Positions 47,820 through 57,110 of a DNA stretch of 64,000 nucleotides are shown here, one piece after another. This DNA is from Chrysemys picta bellii. Taxonomy: Eukaryota; Chordata; Testudines; Emydidae. Under the pieces are notes generated by a model. It saw only the letters and a program-made list of their open reading frames with translations, made no database searches and was not told where the DNA came from. How positions within the stretch are numbered: the first letter of the stretch is position 1; each line of letters opens with the position of its first letter. The stretch is taken from positions 12,176,572 through 12,240,571 of the forward strand of contig NC_088800.1 of NCBI RefSeq assembly GCF_011386835.1. The letters are read 5' to 3'. Position numbers and translations under genes: made by a program.

Positions 47820-47981
47820 CTGGGGGTATGGGCTTCGAGGGGGCGGCGGGCAGAGTTAGGGTTGAGACTGGGTAGCTCACACTCCCTGGGAGTTTCCATT
47901 CCCGGCAGGCTCACTCCCAGGGCGCACGCTCTGGATGATGTCGCCCTGTTTCCCTCCTAGAGCGCAGGTTGGTATCTCCCC

Positions 47982-47995
47982 GTTGCCATGGGAAC
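47982..47995 (+). promoter_or_regulatory. RFX X-box in a candidate promoter
   Basis: GTTGCCATGGGAAC is an almost perfectly palindromic X-box (consensus GTTGCCATGGCAAC, bound by RFX factors, which control ciliary and testis genes). It lies in a locally CpG-rich stretch (about 47820-48120) just upstream of a good donor site at 48046/48047. It is 2.75 kb upstream of the capping-protein start codon. The link to that gene is inferred from position. Confidence 0.55.
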
Positions 47996-48046
47996 CTGCT
48001 GTTTTGAAATCCTGCTTCCAGAGGTGCAGCAGCAGGAGCCGAGCAG
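47985..48046 (+). other. Candidate non-coding first exon of the capping-protein gene
   Basis: The donor GAGCAG|GTAACG ends this stretch at 48046. It could be joined to the acceptor CTTTTGCTTTTCCTTCAG ending at 50711. The start of the exon is unknown; it is set near the X-box only for reference. If transcription starts upstream of 47988, a 20-codon upstream frame starting at ATG 47988 would end with TGA right after the splice junction. I saw no other donor as strong nearby, but RNA evidence is required. Confidence 0.4.
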
Positions 48047-50711
48047 GTAACGGCTCAGGCAGCGCCCCCGGTGTGCAGCGCCCTGCTGCCCCGCGTCAGG
48101 GTGAGGAGGGGGCGGCCTGCGGGTCAGGGTCACCATAGCCAGTCTGTGGAGCAGGGAAGGGAGGATTTCTTGCCGTATTGTCCTTTGTTCTGTATTGCTG
48201 GGGTTAGTGCAAGCTGGGAAGGTGGGGGCCGTTTGGGGGACTGGAGGGTGCTGCTGCTGTTTCCTGGCTAGCTGTGTGCTAGGGCAGGAGCTCAGTCAAA
48301 GCTCACTCTTATCTCCCACAGGGTGAGCTTTATTATTGTCACTCTTGGGAAGGACCAAGGTGGAGATGATGCCCAGAGAGGTTCTCTCATTGGCCTGCTA
48401 AACCCAGGGTTGTGAGTTCAATCCTTGAGGGGGCCACTTAGGGGGATCTGGGGCAAAATCAGTATGTGGTCCTGCTAGTGAAGGCAGGGGGCTGGACTCG
48501 ATGACCTTTCGAGGTCCCTTCCAGCTCTATGAGACAGGTATAGGTAGGTATATCTCAATACCGCGGCTGTGCAGTGGCCTGTGGGAAGCTGAGCGACAGG
48601 AAGGCTGGTAGGGGAAGGTAACCACTGAGACGTTCCCAAGGTGATAAAACAAGGTTGAAAAACAAGATCTCGGGGAGGGGGGGGCAGATGAGATTACTGG
48701 GGAATCCTGCCTGTTTGGCCAGAGACAAGTGCAGATGATTTACCCTTGTGCTGAACCTTCTTTGACCCTACATGGTACAAGGTACTGGTACCGTGTTCTA
48801 TGAGTAACAAAGCTTTGGAGCGCTGCAGTTACTAGATGGGCAAACAAACCGTGGAGAAAACCCTCACTCAAAGCTGTGGCAATGCTGGAAAAGGCAGCAG
48901 TGGGGAGTGAGTTTCATGAATGGTTGGTGTGGCGTGTACAGAACCTAGACCTCAGACGCAAGATGTTCAACGTCAGCTGTAAGGGTAAGCTCACTTCTGT
49001 CAGTAACACATTTATCACCACCTAGAGAAGCTCGTTGGGAACGAATGCAACCCGGCTGCTTGCCATCAGGACCTGCTGGTGACACAGTCATACAAACAGC
49101 TTTGTCACCTAACAGCAGATCAGGCAGCCAAGAACAGCCAGAAACCAAGTCCCATAGAAAATGGTTTCAAGCACTGGAGGCCACATGATCACAGAGTATT
49201 ATTGGAGCAGAATATGTGGTCACTTGGCCAAAGCCTATAAAAGGTCCACAGGCAAGAAACAGGTTCAGCAACCAAACGGATCCTGCTTCCAGTGAACTGC
49301 AGCCAATATTTGGACACAACGGTTGGTGGAGGAAGGGAGGCTGTGCCAGGAGCACAGGGCAAATTCTATAAGGAGCTGGTTTTGCCTCACGTCCATGAAC
49401 CCAGGGCTGTGTGCAGGCTTCCTGGGTACAGGGTCAAATCTTTGGCATGACTGTGAACTGTGGTGTCTTCACTGGTGGCCTGATTATGTTGTTTCCAGCC
49501 TGAAACCTGCAATGTACAGCGCCGGTAGGGGCTGCTTTGTAGAACCGCCTGAGACACAGGATGAAAGCCTGTGGGAGCTGCCAGGAAGCAGGATAAATAC
49601 AGATGACTGCAAATTCAGAGAACCCTCCACAGTCCTGTACTGGCTTCACAGGGGAAGGTTTCCTCCAACAATCAACATTTCCTTCAGGCTGCTGCATCTT
49701 ACTTTAGTCATTGCCCAATGGCATAAGGCTTTACACGATCAAATATTAAGGGAGGGAACCAAGGAGCAGTGCTCCAGTTCCCCCGACACCTTCATAAAGC
49801 TAAAGCGTTTTTGTCCCTGATAAATTACGCTAGTTTTACACTCAGTCAGTTCTCCTGCTGCAGCCCATGTGAGAATCATCGTGGAAAGGGGCTTTCCTGG
49901 GAGCAAGCTGCTACAGACAGCACTAGTAGCCAGTTAAGCAGCTAAAGACTAACTGTCTTCCACCCCAATCTTCACCACTTATAGCCCTAGATTACAGTCA
50001 TATTGGCATCTTATGGCTCAACTGTTGGGTCAGGGACCGAAATAACTCTTAAAATGGGATTGATTTGACCAGGGGTTATTTATTCTCAGGTGGAAAAGGA
50101 GCTTATTTTTTGGAATCATTAAATGTCATGATTGCCACTAGGGGAGAAAGTTCATCCTGGTCAGGGATCACATCACTTTTTTGGCTTAAAATCTGGGGGC
50201 TCCTGAAAAAGAAGAGCTGCTTCTGACCACAGCCTGCCGGCACTGTTGCTGGTAGCGTAGGGGTGTGATATGTGCTATAAGAGAGGAGAAGGTAGATGCA
50301 AATGTGGTTATTTGGGCTCCCCCAATGGAATAACCCCACTCAGTGGGTGGCCCTCAGGATACACCTGTAACAGTTGTAGAGATTTCCTAAGCCCGCATCT
50401 CAAGATGTGGTGGGATCCACAGTGCAAAACTGATTGGGGACAGCTGGATTCATGAGACTCCCTTGTGACCCTACTGGAATTGTGGAAGCCCAGCTCTGTT
50501 TGCTGTAAATAAGCTCTTCAGTGTGGATTGGAGATGAGAATTGGAGGCCATGTAGTGACCCCTGGGCTGTACCTGAGGTAAGGGTGGCTGTAGCCTGCTC
50601 CATTATGTGTGGCAAATTGCCTATGTAGCCTTCAGCTAGGCAAAATTTGGATGCCCTTGGTGTATTATCTGGAAAGCTAATCATTGTCATGTCCTTTTGC
50701 TTTTCCTTCAG
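48047..50711 (+). other. Candidate 5' UTR intron of the capping-protein gene
   Basis: The stretch starts with GT and ends with a strong pyrimidine-rich acceptor (50694-50711). It contains a turtle SINE at 48389-48562. It also contains an unexplained 165-codon open frame at 49323-49820 with no recognisable domain. The remainder shows no feature I can support. Confidence 0.4.
48389..48562 (+). mobile_element. Cryptodiran turtle SINE, 5'-truncated
   Basis: It starts in 'ttggcctgctaaacccagggttgtgagttcaatccttgagggggccactta' and keeps the tail domain ('ggcagggggctggactcgatgacctttcgaggtcccttccagctctatgag'). It ends 'aggtatatctca'. The A-box head is missing. Confidence 0.9.
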
Positions 50712-50746
50712 GTGAGGTGGATCCAGTATCCTCGAGCCACACGACC

Positions 50747-51616
50747 ATGGACAGAATGACTAGGGACCAGCCCCTGACCAGACAAGAGAAGGTGAAAATT
50801 GTGAGCAGTCTCTTGAAGCAGGCTCCGCCTGAAGAATTCTGCGAGGCCTTCAGTGATCTGCGCCTGCTGGTGGGCGATGACAGCCTGATGTGCCAGGAAG
50901 CTGCCTCCCTCTGTGCCCTGCACAACAAGCTCTACTTCACCCCAGTCAGGATAAAGGAGTGTGAGGTGCTGCTGACCCGCCACAACGAGCTGGAGGAAGA
51001 ACACTTCCTTGACTCCCAGAGACAGGCCTCTTTCAAATTTGACCACCTGAGGAAAGAGGCAAGTGAGTTTCAGGCTCACCCACAGGAAGATGAGAAAGGT
51101 GAGGCATGGAGAAGGGCCCTCTATGAGGGCCTGAAAGCATACGTCAGCAGCCACTATCCTGGGGGGATTTGCAGTGTCTTCATCAAGGATACAGCCATCC
51201 GGAAAATCCTCATCGCCTGCATTGCAAGTCGTCTGCACCAGCCCTCTGCCTTCTGGAATGGCCTGTGGAAATCAGAGTGGACTTTCACCCTGACTCCCAC
51301 TTCCACTTCCACCCAGGTGGCTGGGACCATCATGGTGCAGGCTCACTACTTTGAGGACGGCAACATCCACTTGACAGTGTGCAAGGATGTGGCAGAGAGT
51401 CTGCCTGTCACCACGGAAACCCAGACCGCCCAGGACTTTGTGAAACTGCTGGAGGATGCAGACAACCAGTTCCAGGATGGGCTGATGGAAGAATACCAGA
51501 GGATGAGCGATACCCACTTGAAGGCTTTCCGAAGACAGCTGCCCATCATCCACAGCACGATCAACTGGGAGAAAATAGTGACAGCTAAGATAGTGGAAGC
51601 ACCTGCTGTCCAATGA
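50747..51616 (+). CDS. F-actin-capping protein alpha subunit, CAPZA3-like, uninterrupted coding exon
   Basis: Alpha subunits pair with CAPZB to cap the fast-growing (barbed) ends of actin filaments. The 289-residue product is close to the usual 286-299. It shows family hallmarks: QAPPEEF (25-31), SFKFDHLRKEAS (95-106), AYVSSHYPGG (121-130), WNGLWKSEW (160-168), the signature HYFEDGNI (200-207) and FRRQLP (261-266) before the C-terminal actin-binding tentacle. Several positions (LLKQAPP, SSHYPGG, WNGLWKS, VQAHYF) look closer to testis-type CAPZA3 than to CAPZA1/2. I chose ATG 50747 because it sits in an optimal Kozak context (ACCATGG), while the open frame upstream has no ATG and runs into a splice acceptor ending at 50711. 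There are no introns in the coding part, as in mammalian CAPZA3, which suggests an old retrogene. The frame is intact with no stops, so it is probably functional. An alternative is a lineage-specific CAPZA1/2 retrocopy. Its position between FAM174B and ST8SIA2 is not the mammalian CAPZA3 locus, as far as I know. Confidence 0.9.
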   Translation: MDRMTRDQPLTRQEKVKIVSSLLKQAPPEEFCEAFSDLRLLVGDDSLMCQEAASLCALHNKLYFTPVRIKECEVLLTRHNELEEEHFLDSQRQASFKFDHLRKEASEFQAHPQEDEKGEAWRRALYEGLKAYVSSHYPGGICSVFIKDTAIRKILIACIASRLHQPSAFWNGLWKSEWTFTLTPTSTSTQVAGTIMVQAHYFEDGNIHLTVCKDVAESLPVTTETQTAQDFVKLLEDADNQFQDGLMEEYQRMSDTHLKAFRRQLPIIHSTINWEKIVTAKIVEAPAVQ

Positions 51617-51641
51617 AAGGCCAGTTTGTATGGGATATCTG

Positions 51642-51647
51642 AATAAA
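51642..51647 (+). terminator. Polyadenylation signal of the capping-protein gene
   Basis: AATAAA lies 26 bases after the stop codon, giving a very short 3' UTR. A second AATAAA follows near 51685, and an A-rich stretch continues to 51720. Confidence 0.7.
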
Positions 51648-51659
51648 GTGTTCAGGGAA

Positions 51660-51720
51660 GGGAGAAAGTACTAAATATCCTATAAAATAAATAGAGAAAA
51701 GAAAAATTGAAAAAAAAAAA
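51660..51720 (+). repeat. A-rich tract behind the capping-protein gene
   Basis: 'ataaaataaatagagaaaagaaaaattgaaaaaaaaaa' follows the second polyadenylation signal. It could be the decayed poly-A tail of the original retroposition. I found no convincing flanking duplication, which is expected if the insertion is old. Confidence 0.4.
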
Positions 51721-52208
51721 TTGGAGAAAATGAAGGCCAGAAGAGTTCTGTGGTGTCAAGAGCCAGGGTGCTCTCCTGGGAGGTTGGGAGATCCAAGTGG
51801 AGGTGTTCTGCTGACCATGCTGAGCGCAGGATAAGTGCTCACACAGATCAATAAGCAGTCACATTGTGTGTCAGCTTGTTGATAAAGTGGGGGGAGTTCT
51901 AAGAAGAGCAACCAAATTGATGAGTGGGCTTCAGAGAGAGTGTGATTTAATGATAGAGCACTGGACAGCACATGCCCTCTGTCTCCCCACCTCTCAGGCT
52001 CTTCAATACACAAGACCCTAGTTACGTAGTACACCCGTTCTTGGGGACTAGTTTATTAGCATATCAAAACTTAAACAGTCTCTCTTCCCAATCCCTCAGT
52101 GGGACATGGTTCTTCCTTTCTGTGGCCTGGCTGCTTTGTCCTTTCAAGCCATCTTTCTCTTCTCAGCCTCCTTCCGGACAAATACCGTTTCTCAGTCTCC
52201 CACTAGAC

Positions 52209-52527
52209 CATGGGTCGCCGCTTGTGTAGGGAAAGTCCCTGGCGGGCCGGGCAGGTTTGTTTACCTGCCCCGTCCGCATGTCCGGCCCATCGCAGCTCCC
52301 ACTGGCCGCGGATCGCTGCTCCGGTCTAACGGGGGCTGCTGGAAGCGGCACGGGCTGAGGGACGTACTGGCCGCCGCTTCCAGCAGCTCCCATTGGCCTG
52401 GAGCAGCGAACCACAGCCAGTGGGAGCCGTGATCAGCCGGGCCTGCGGACACGGCAGTTAAACAAACTGACCCGGCCCGCCAGGAGCTATCCCTACACAA
52501 GCGGCGTCCCAAGTTTGGGAAACACTG
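52209..52527. mobile_element. Foldback hAT-like MITE
   Basis: The right end is 'gtcccaagtttgggaaacactg', a hAT-type terminus. Long inverted arms ('cgcttgtgtagggaaagtccctggcgggccggg' against 'cccggcccgccaggagctatccctacacaagcg', then the 'cagctcccattggcc/ggccagtgggagc' blocks) let most of the element fold back. The left terminus has lost about 15 bases relative to the right. A half copy of the same family is at 57878-58067. Confidence 0.75.
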
Positions 52528-53189
52528 CTTTAGAGAGTCATGGAGTTTCCCAGGACTCTTTTCTTGGGGCTTCAGTCTTGAAAAACTTTCAGGCTGCTCC
52601 TTGAAGGCTTATCAGCCTGCTTCTCTCAGGACCTCAGCCCCAGCTTACTCCCCCGACTGCTCCTGACTGCCAGGCCTCACTTCTTCCTCCTGGTGAAGCA
52701 GACTTGACTACTAAGTCTATAATCACTACCTATTATATTCCTTATACACTCATATATACACACTCCAACCACTATATTCCTCATACACTCTTACCCTGCT
52801 CTATAGCCTTAGACATTAGTTGAGCTTTTTTTAATGTTACCCCATGTCCCAGCACTCTCCCTAACCCCTCATGGTGTATTCTGTCACCTTAAAGCATTTA
52901 AATTCTTCATCAAAATCCTTTTCTGAGAACACGCCCTGCATTCCCCTATCTGGGGATCAACTGTTTAACATTCCATGAGTTATATAACTCCTTTTTGTCT
53001 CTCGTCAATAATGATAAATTATCAAATCACATTCTTCCTTTTAGCCCTTTGGAGTAGCACATTATCCTCTGTTTTGGGGCATACTTCATAAAATCTTCTT
53101 CCTCTTGGTCCACAATTCTTGCTATTCCTTTTTTAACCAAACTTAAATTCCTGCTTACTCAAAGGAATCTTTAAACCAATTTCTCCATT

Positions 53190-53546
53190 TTTAAAGCATT
53201 TCTTCTCTTCCTTCTCTTCCATTTCCTTGCCAGGTATCCCAGCATGTGCTGGAATCCATCTAGTATTATGTTCACGCTCAAGCATGCTAGTGTTGTTGTC
53301 AACAGCTTTTCATTTATTAGGTCACTTCTGCTTTCTGAGATACCCCTTTTAATTGCCAGTATACCCCATAATGCATCTGAAAAGATAACAGTGGTGGAAG
53401 ATTGTATGTCCCTTATGTTAGCATTATTATCATCAATTCAGCTGTCATCATGGCTACAAAATTAGATAGTCTTTTAGATTTCTTAACTCCAGTCTCAGGG
53501 ATGCAAAAGGCTATTCCCACTCTGTTTTTTCAACTTTAGATCCATC
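53190..53546 (-). pseudogene. RNase H domain of a non-LTR retrotransposon
   Basis: Allowing frameshifts, the minus strand reads DGSKVEKTEW (DGSKV at 53532-53546) and IAFCIPETGVKKSKRLSN. TAELM follows, then VIFSDALWGILAIKRG, and finally WIPAHAGIPGKE (53223-53258). These are the four RNase H hallmarks in order: the Asp of TDGS, the Glu of AEL, the Asp of FSDS, and the His of WIPAHxGIxGNE. A (CT)n microsatellite has grown immediately upstream of DGSK. At least three frameshifts are present. Confidence 0.8.
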
Positions 53547-53581
53547 AGAGAGAGAGAGAGAGTGTACACACACACACACAC
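53547..53581. repeat. Compound (GA)n(CA)n microsatellite
   Basis: A GA run (53547-53562) is followed by TGTA and a CA run (to 53581), directly beside the RNase H remnant. Confidence 0.9.
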
Positions 53582-53705
53582 ACTCACTCACATTCGGCAA
53601 TGGTGACCCCACTTTGAGTGTAACTCAAACTTTATCTGTTTTACAGGAAGACTTTTTCTCTTTATTTTATTATATAATTCTAAATCCACATCTGGAGAAA
53701 TATTT

Positions 53706-53849
53706 CATAGAAGATTAGGATTGGAAGAGACCTCAGGAGGTCATCTAGTCCAATCCCCTGCTCAATGCAGGATCAACACCAACTAAATCATCCCAGCCAG
53801 GCCTTTGTCAAGCTGGGCCTTAAAAACTTCTAAGGATGGAGATTCCACC
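53706..53849 (-). repeat. CR1 LINE 3' end (antisense)
   Basis: 'catagaagattaggattggaagagacctcaggaggtcatctagtccaatcccctgctcaatgcaggatcaacaccaactaaatcatcccagccaggcctttgtcaagctgggccttaaaaacttctaaggatggagattccacc' is the reverse complement of a turtle CR1 3' end. It abuts the hAT element at 53850. Confidence 0.9.
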
Positions 53850-54190
53850 CAGGGCCGGACTGCTGCCTGAACTGCCAAAGCAAAAAAAAAAAAAAAAGGG
53901 CCTGGACTGTGCCGCTCCAAGAATGGACGGAATGCCGCCCCTTAGCATGTGCCGCCCCAGGCATGTGCTTCCTATGCAAAAAAAAAAAAAAAAAAAGCCG
54001 CGATCACAATTGCGATCGGCGGCACTGTGGCGGCAGCTCCACCGTGCCACTTTCTTCTTCGGCGGGAATTCGGCAGCAGGTGCTTCCCTCCAAGAGGGAC
54101 GAATTGCCGCCAAACAGCCCGACGTGCTGCCCCTTCCCCTTGGCTGCCTCAAGCACCTGCTTGCTGGGCTGGTGCCTGGAGCCGGCCCTG
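53850..54190. mobile_element. Foldback hAT-like element with internal poly-A tracts
   Basis: It begins CAGGGCCGGACTGCTGCC and ends GGTGCCTGGAGCCGGCCCTG, the same terminal type as the element at 13998-14249. Two A-runs of 16-18 bases (53882-53897 and 53979-53996) lie inside. No matching 8-bp flanks are seen, so one side may have been rearranged with the adjoining CR1 fragment. Reading frames on both strands here are artefacts. Confidence 0.75.
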
Positions 54191-54229
54191 CCTAAAACCA
54201 CTTTGCACATTATTTAAGATGTCATTTTT

Positions 54230-54520
54230 TCCAACTATGCAACTAGCCTCTCATTTATCATTCTCGTCTCATAACTTTACTCACACAAGATATGATAACA
54301 ATTGGTCTATAAGCATCAATTCTCATAAGTAACTTGGCTGGCTTCCTTATTGGTACTATCACCAGATGCTTCCATGCTACTGGTATTACTCCTTTTCTCA
54401 TATATTATATAATTTTAATAAAATCCTGAAACTCCCTGCAGGTCAGTAATCGAGAAAGCATTATATTACATATACTATCTTTACCAGGGGCTGTGTTTTT
54501 ATTTTTGTCTAACTTTTCTG
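54230..54520 (-). pseudogene. Reverse transcriptase fragment of the RNase H-bearing element
   Basis: The minus strand reads KNTAPGKDSICNIMLSRL, then VIPVAWKHLVIVPIRKPAK and AYRPIVIISCVSKVM. These match early RT motifs ('APGPDGI', 'IPxxWKxAxIxPIxKPGK', 'YRPIxLxSxxxK'). The later RT motifs (including FADD) are absent before the RNase H part. Confidence 0.75.
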
Positions 54521-54935
54521 AGTTCCTGCATACTGAAATTTTCATTCAGTATCTCATCATCATTTCCCCAACCATTTAAGAGCTCAGTTTTCTTGATCAA
54601 ATTTTCTCCTCCCCACCCCCTGAAAATCTGTACTTGGATTCTTCTCAATACTAACTTTCCAGAACACTTCTGCTAGGATTTCTGCTTTTCTTTTGTTAGA
54701 ATTTATAACTCCATCCTCTTCAATAGGATCAGGGCCAAAAATACCAAGTCATTTTCTTAACTTGCTTGCAAATCTCAGAAACCTTGGTATCGGTTTTTAA
54801 TTTTCCCATAATACTCCTTTCAACTCTTGTTTAGTCCTCTTATTAATTTTGTGCCACTGCCTTTCTTCTTTCATATTTTGCCCAGTCCTCACTGTTCACT
54901 CTGGTTTAGCTTTTCTATATGCCTTATTTCTTCAA

Positions 54936-55770
54936 TTACAACCTCATATTCCTCCACAGAACTGTGTTTCTGATTTTAGAGCAATTTGTTACCTTATGAA
55001 TAGCTACTTCGGCTGCTGCCACAATTCTCTTTATCGTGTTATCACTAAATTCCTCTATATTATCACTTACATACTTATTACTCAGGCATTCATCACACAT
55101 ACGTCTGAAGAACTCCCAATCAGCCCTTTTAAAATTCCAAGTCAGAGTACCTCCAGTGTCTTCAATATTACCCTTGCCTTGGTACATAAGTGTAGGGAAA
55201 TGATCAGTACTCATTCCCTCTTCCTGGTAAATTTACCAGTTACATTTACTAGCTATATTGCTTGTTGCAATTCCCAGTGCCAAATGGGAAAAGGAACCCA
55301 GTAACTGAGCTAAACCTCGTTGGTGCTCTGTTATTTAGTATTACCAGATTGTGTTAATCAATAAACTTTTCCAAACATTTGCTATTGCTGTCCAATTTCC
55401 CAGTTTCCCATAACTCGTTATGGCTATTCAAATCTCCACATATAACATATGGACCTTTTACTTCTCTAATGAGCTCTTTTAATTCTGAGCACTCCAAATT
55501 TTTATAGGTCCTTAAAGTAGTGTTTTTATTCTGCATTGGAACCTCTATAGTAGTGTACTCAAAACTGAGTTTCTTTACATTTATTTCAACATTAATTTAT
55601 AAAGGAAAATAAGTTATTTCTCTATCATATCTGACTGTACCATATCCTGGGACTTTAAAAAGACAACTTTTCCATTAATCACGTTTCCACTATACATAGA
55701 ACATCAGGCTTGACCTTCATTTCAAAAATAGTCTTCTTTAGTTCCTGACCATGTGCTATTAAGCGTTGCG
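54936..55770 (-). pseudogene. APE-type endonuclease of the RNase H-bearing element
   Basis: The minus strand holds VET-LM (from 'QETWL') and PGYGTVRYDRE, then VKGPYVICGDLNSHNELW (GDLNSHN at 55417-55437) and STDHFPTL (55191-55214). WNFKRADWEFF follows in the linker. This is the order of APE-type endonuclease motifs (ETWL, GDFNAHN, SDHFPI) in Jockey/I-like LINEs. Stops and frameshifts interrupt it. Confidence 0.78.
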
Positions 55771-56229
55771 CATTCCCACAATTTCTTTTAGCACCATATT
55801 AGTTAAACTGCAGTATTGCTCTCACACAAAATTGCATTAACATGCAAATACTTTTCTGCAGCTTTTATTATCTGTATTCTTTCTGTTCTTTTCTGTTTGT
55901 GAAGTGCAGTTGATTACTTCTACCCTAAATGCTACAAATGCCATCTTGTCTACAAATAGGTCTTCCCCTACTACTCTTATATTATTTACCATATCCTTTA
56001 TAGCACTGTGTTGTAGAAATGGTTCCTTCCCCTTATTGGTTTTCTCCTCCTCCGTTCCCACCTGTCACTTTGAATGCCTTTTAGCAGCTTTTGCATAAGA
56101 TATCTTGTTGGTAATCCTGGTTCTTTGCATCTCCCTAGCCTGTTTAGCTACCCTGAATCCTCCATAAGCTACTGTTCTTATCCCCACAGGTTTCATATGA
56201 ATGCTCCTCTACACATTTACCATAGCTTG

Positions 56230-56700
56230 TGTTTCTCCTTTATACACATCTGTCACATGGCCAAATTTTTGGCACTTGTAACATCTCAAAGGCCGAGGAA
56301 TGTATGGGTTAGTCCAAAATATAGGCTATCCTAGCTTTACCCCATCAGGTAAAACCCTTCCTCCAAGTGTTATTTGCACACCTGTTGATGGTTTGTTCTC
56401 TCCCACCTTCTACTAATTAATTGCTTGATGAATAGCACCTGGGCCCACCTATACCTTTTAAAATTTGATCCTCTATCATTTCCAATGGGACCCCATATAT
56501 TATCCCAGTTGTTTCTGTCAGAAATTTTGGGGGCTGGCAATCCATTTTTATTTTCCCAAGAATTTTAGTTTTAAGCAGTTTCTCAGCTTGTGCTTCACCA
56601 GTACACTCCACTAATAAGTCTCCACCCTGTAATATTCTAGCTCTTGATATAGCCCTAACATTTTCCTAATCCATTTAGCTATTTGCAAAGGATTAATGCC
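56230..56700 (-). pseudogene. ORF1 (gag-like) remnant with zinc knuckle
   Basis: The minus strand reads RARILQGGDLLVECTGEAQAE, KLLKTKILGKIKMDCQPPK and TTGIIYGVPLEMIEDQIL. After a broken stretch come PRPLRCYKCQKFGHVTDVYKG. The last is a CX2CX3GHX4C knuckle (56233-56286) in which the final Cys has become Tyr (TGT to TAT). The 'GDLLVEC...AExLL...Lxxxxixv' pattern is typical of nucleic-acid-binding ORF1 proteins of I/Jockey elements. Confidence 0.7.
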
Positions 56701-57110
56701 ACCTATCTCCACTTCCTTACCCAGCAATTTGACAATTGCAATGTTTTGGCATTCTACCCTACTCTTTGTTCCCTATTCCCTACTGCTTCTTCTGATATTT
56801 CTCATCTTTTTCCTACTTTGCACCCATTCTTCATTCCTAGCTTCTTCTTCCTCATTTTCTAGAGTGACTTCTGTGCTATTCAGCCTGTTTTTTTTTTCTT
56901 CAGTCCTCCAAAACTCCTGTCTCCCCAGCCCATCTCCCACTTGCCAGGGGTAGGCCTTTAGGATAGCCTTCTGCTAAGGCTTACAAACTTTTCCCACCAC
57001 AGCCATTAATTCTCAGCTCTGTTTATATAGTCCTTCCTTAACTCCTTCCTCTGAAAACTCCCTAATACCAGCTAGGGTCAATTATCACTTGGTTGCTAGG
57101 TCACAGGCCA

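Larger units (their letters stand above)
52850..57110 (-). mobile_element. Decayed non-LTR retrotransposon, I/Jockey-like, with RNase H
   Basis: Read on the minus strand, this AT-rich region carries, in order: an ORF1 with a zinc knuckle (about 56230-56700), an APE-type endonuclease (about 55190-55770), a partial reverse transcriptase (about 54230-54520) and RNase H (about 53190-53546). That order and the RNase H domain fit the I/Jockey superfamily of non-LTR elements and exclude CR1, L2 and RTE. The RT palm, including its FADD box, is missing; in its place lie an antisense CR1 tail and a foldback hAT element (53706-54190). Frameshifts and stops are frequent, so it is inactive. The outer limits are uncertain: a possible 5' end, with the TATA-like TATATAAAC, is near 57000-57110. 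Clade assignment requires alignment. Confidence 0.75.

Noticed and set aside
50684..50746. Longer N-terminus for the capping protein starting at 50684
   Set aside because: That start would be TTG and it runs through a strong splice acceptor ending at 50711. The ATG at 50747 has an ideal context and gives a normal family length.
50708..51238. 176-codon minus-strand frame
   Set aside because: This is antisense to the capping-protein coding exon. The + strand has a full domain match, optimal start context and a polyadenylation signal.
53820..54332. Frames of 102-127 codons on both strands with Lys or Phe runs
   Set aside because: They are inside a hAT-like repeat with poly-A tracts. The Lys/Phe runs are translated A/T runs.
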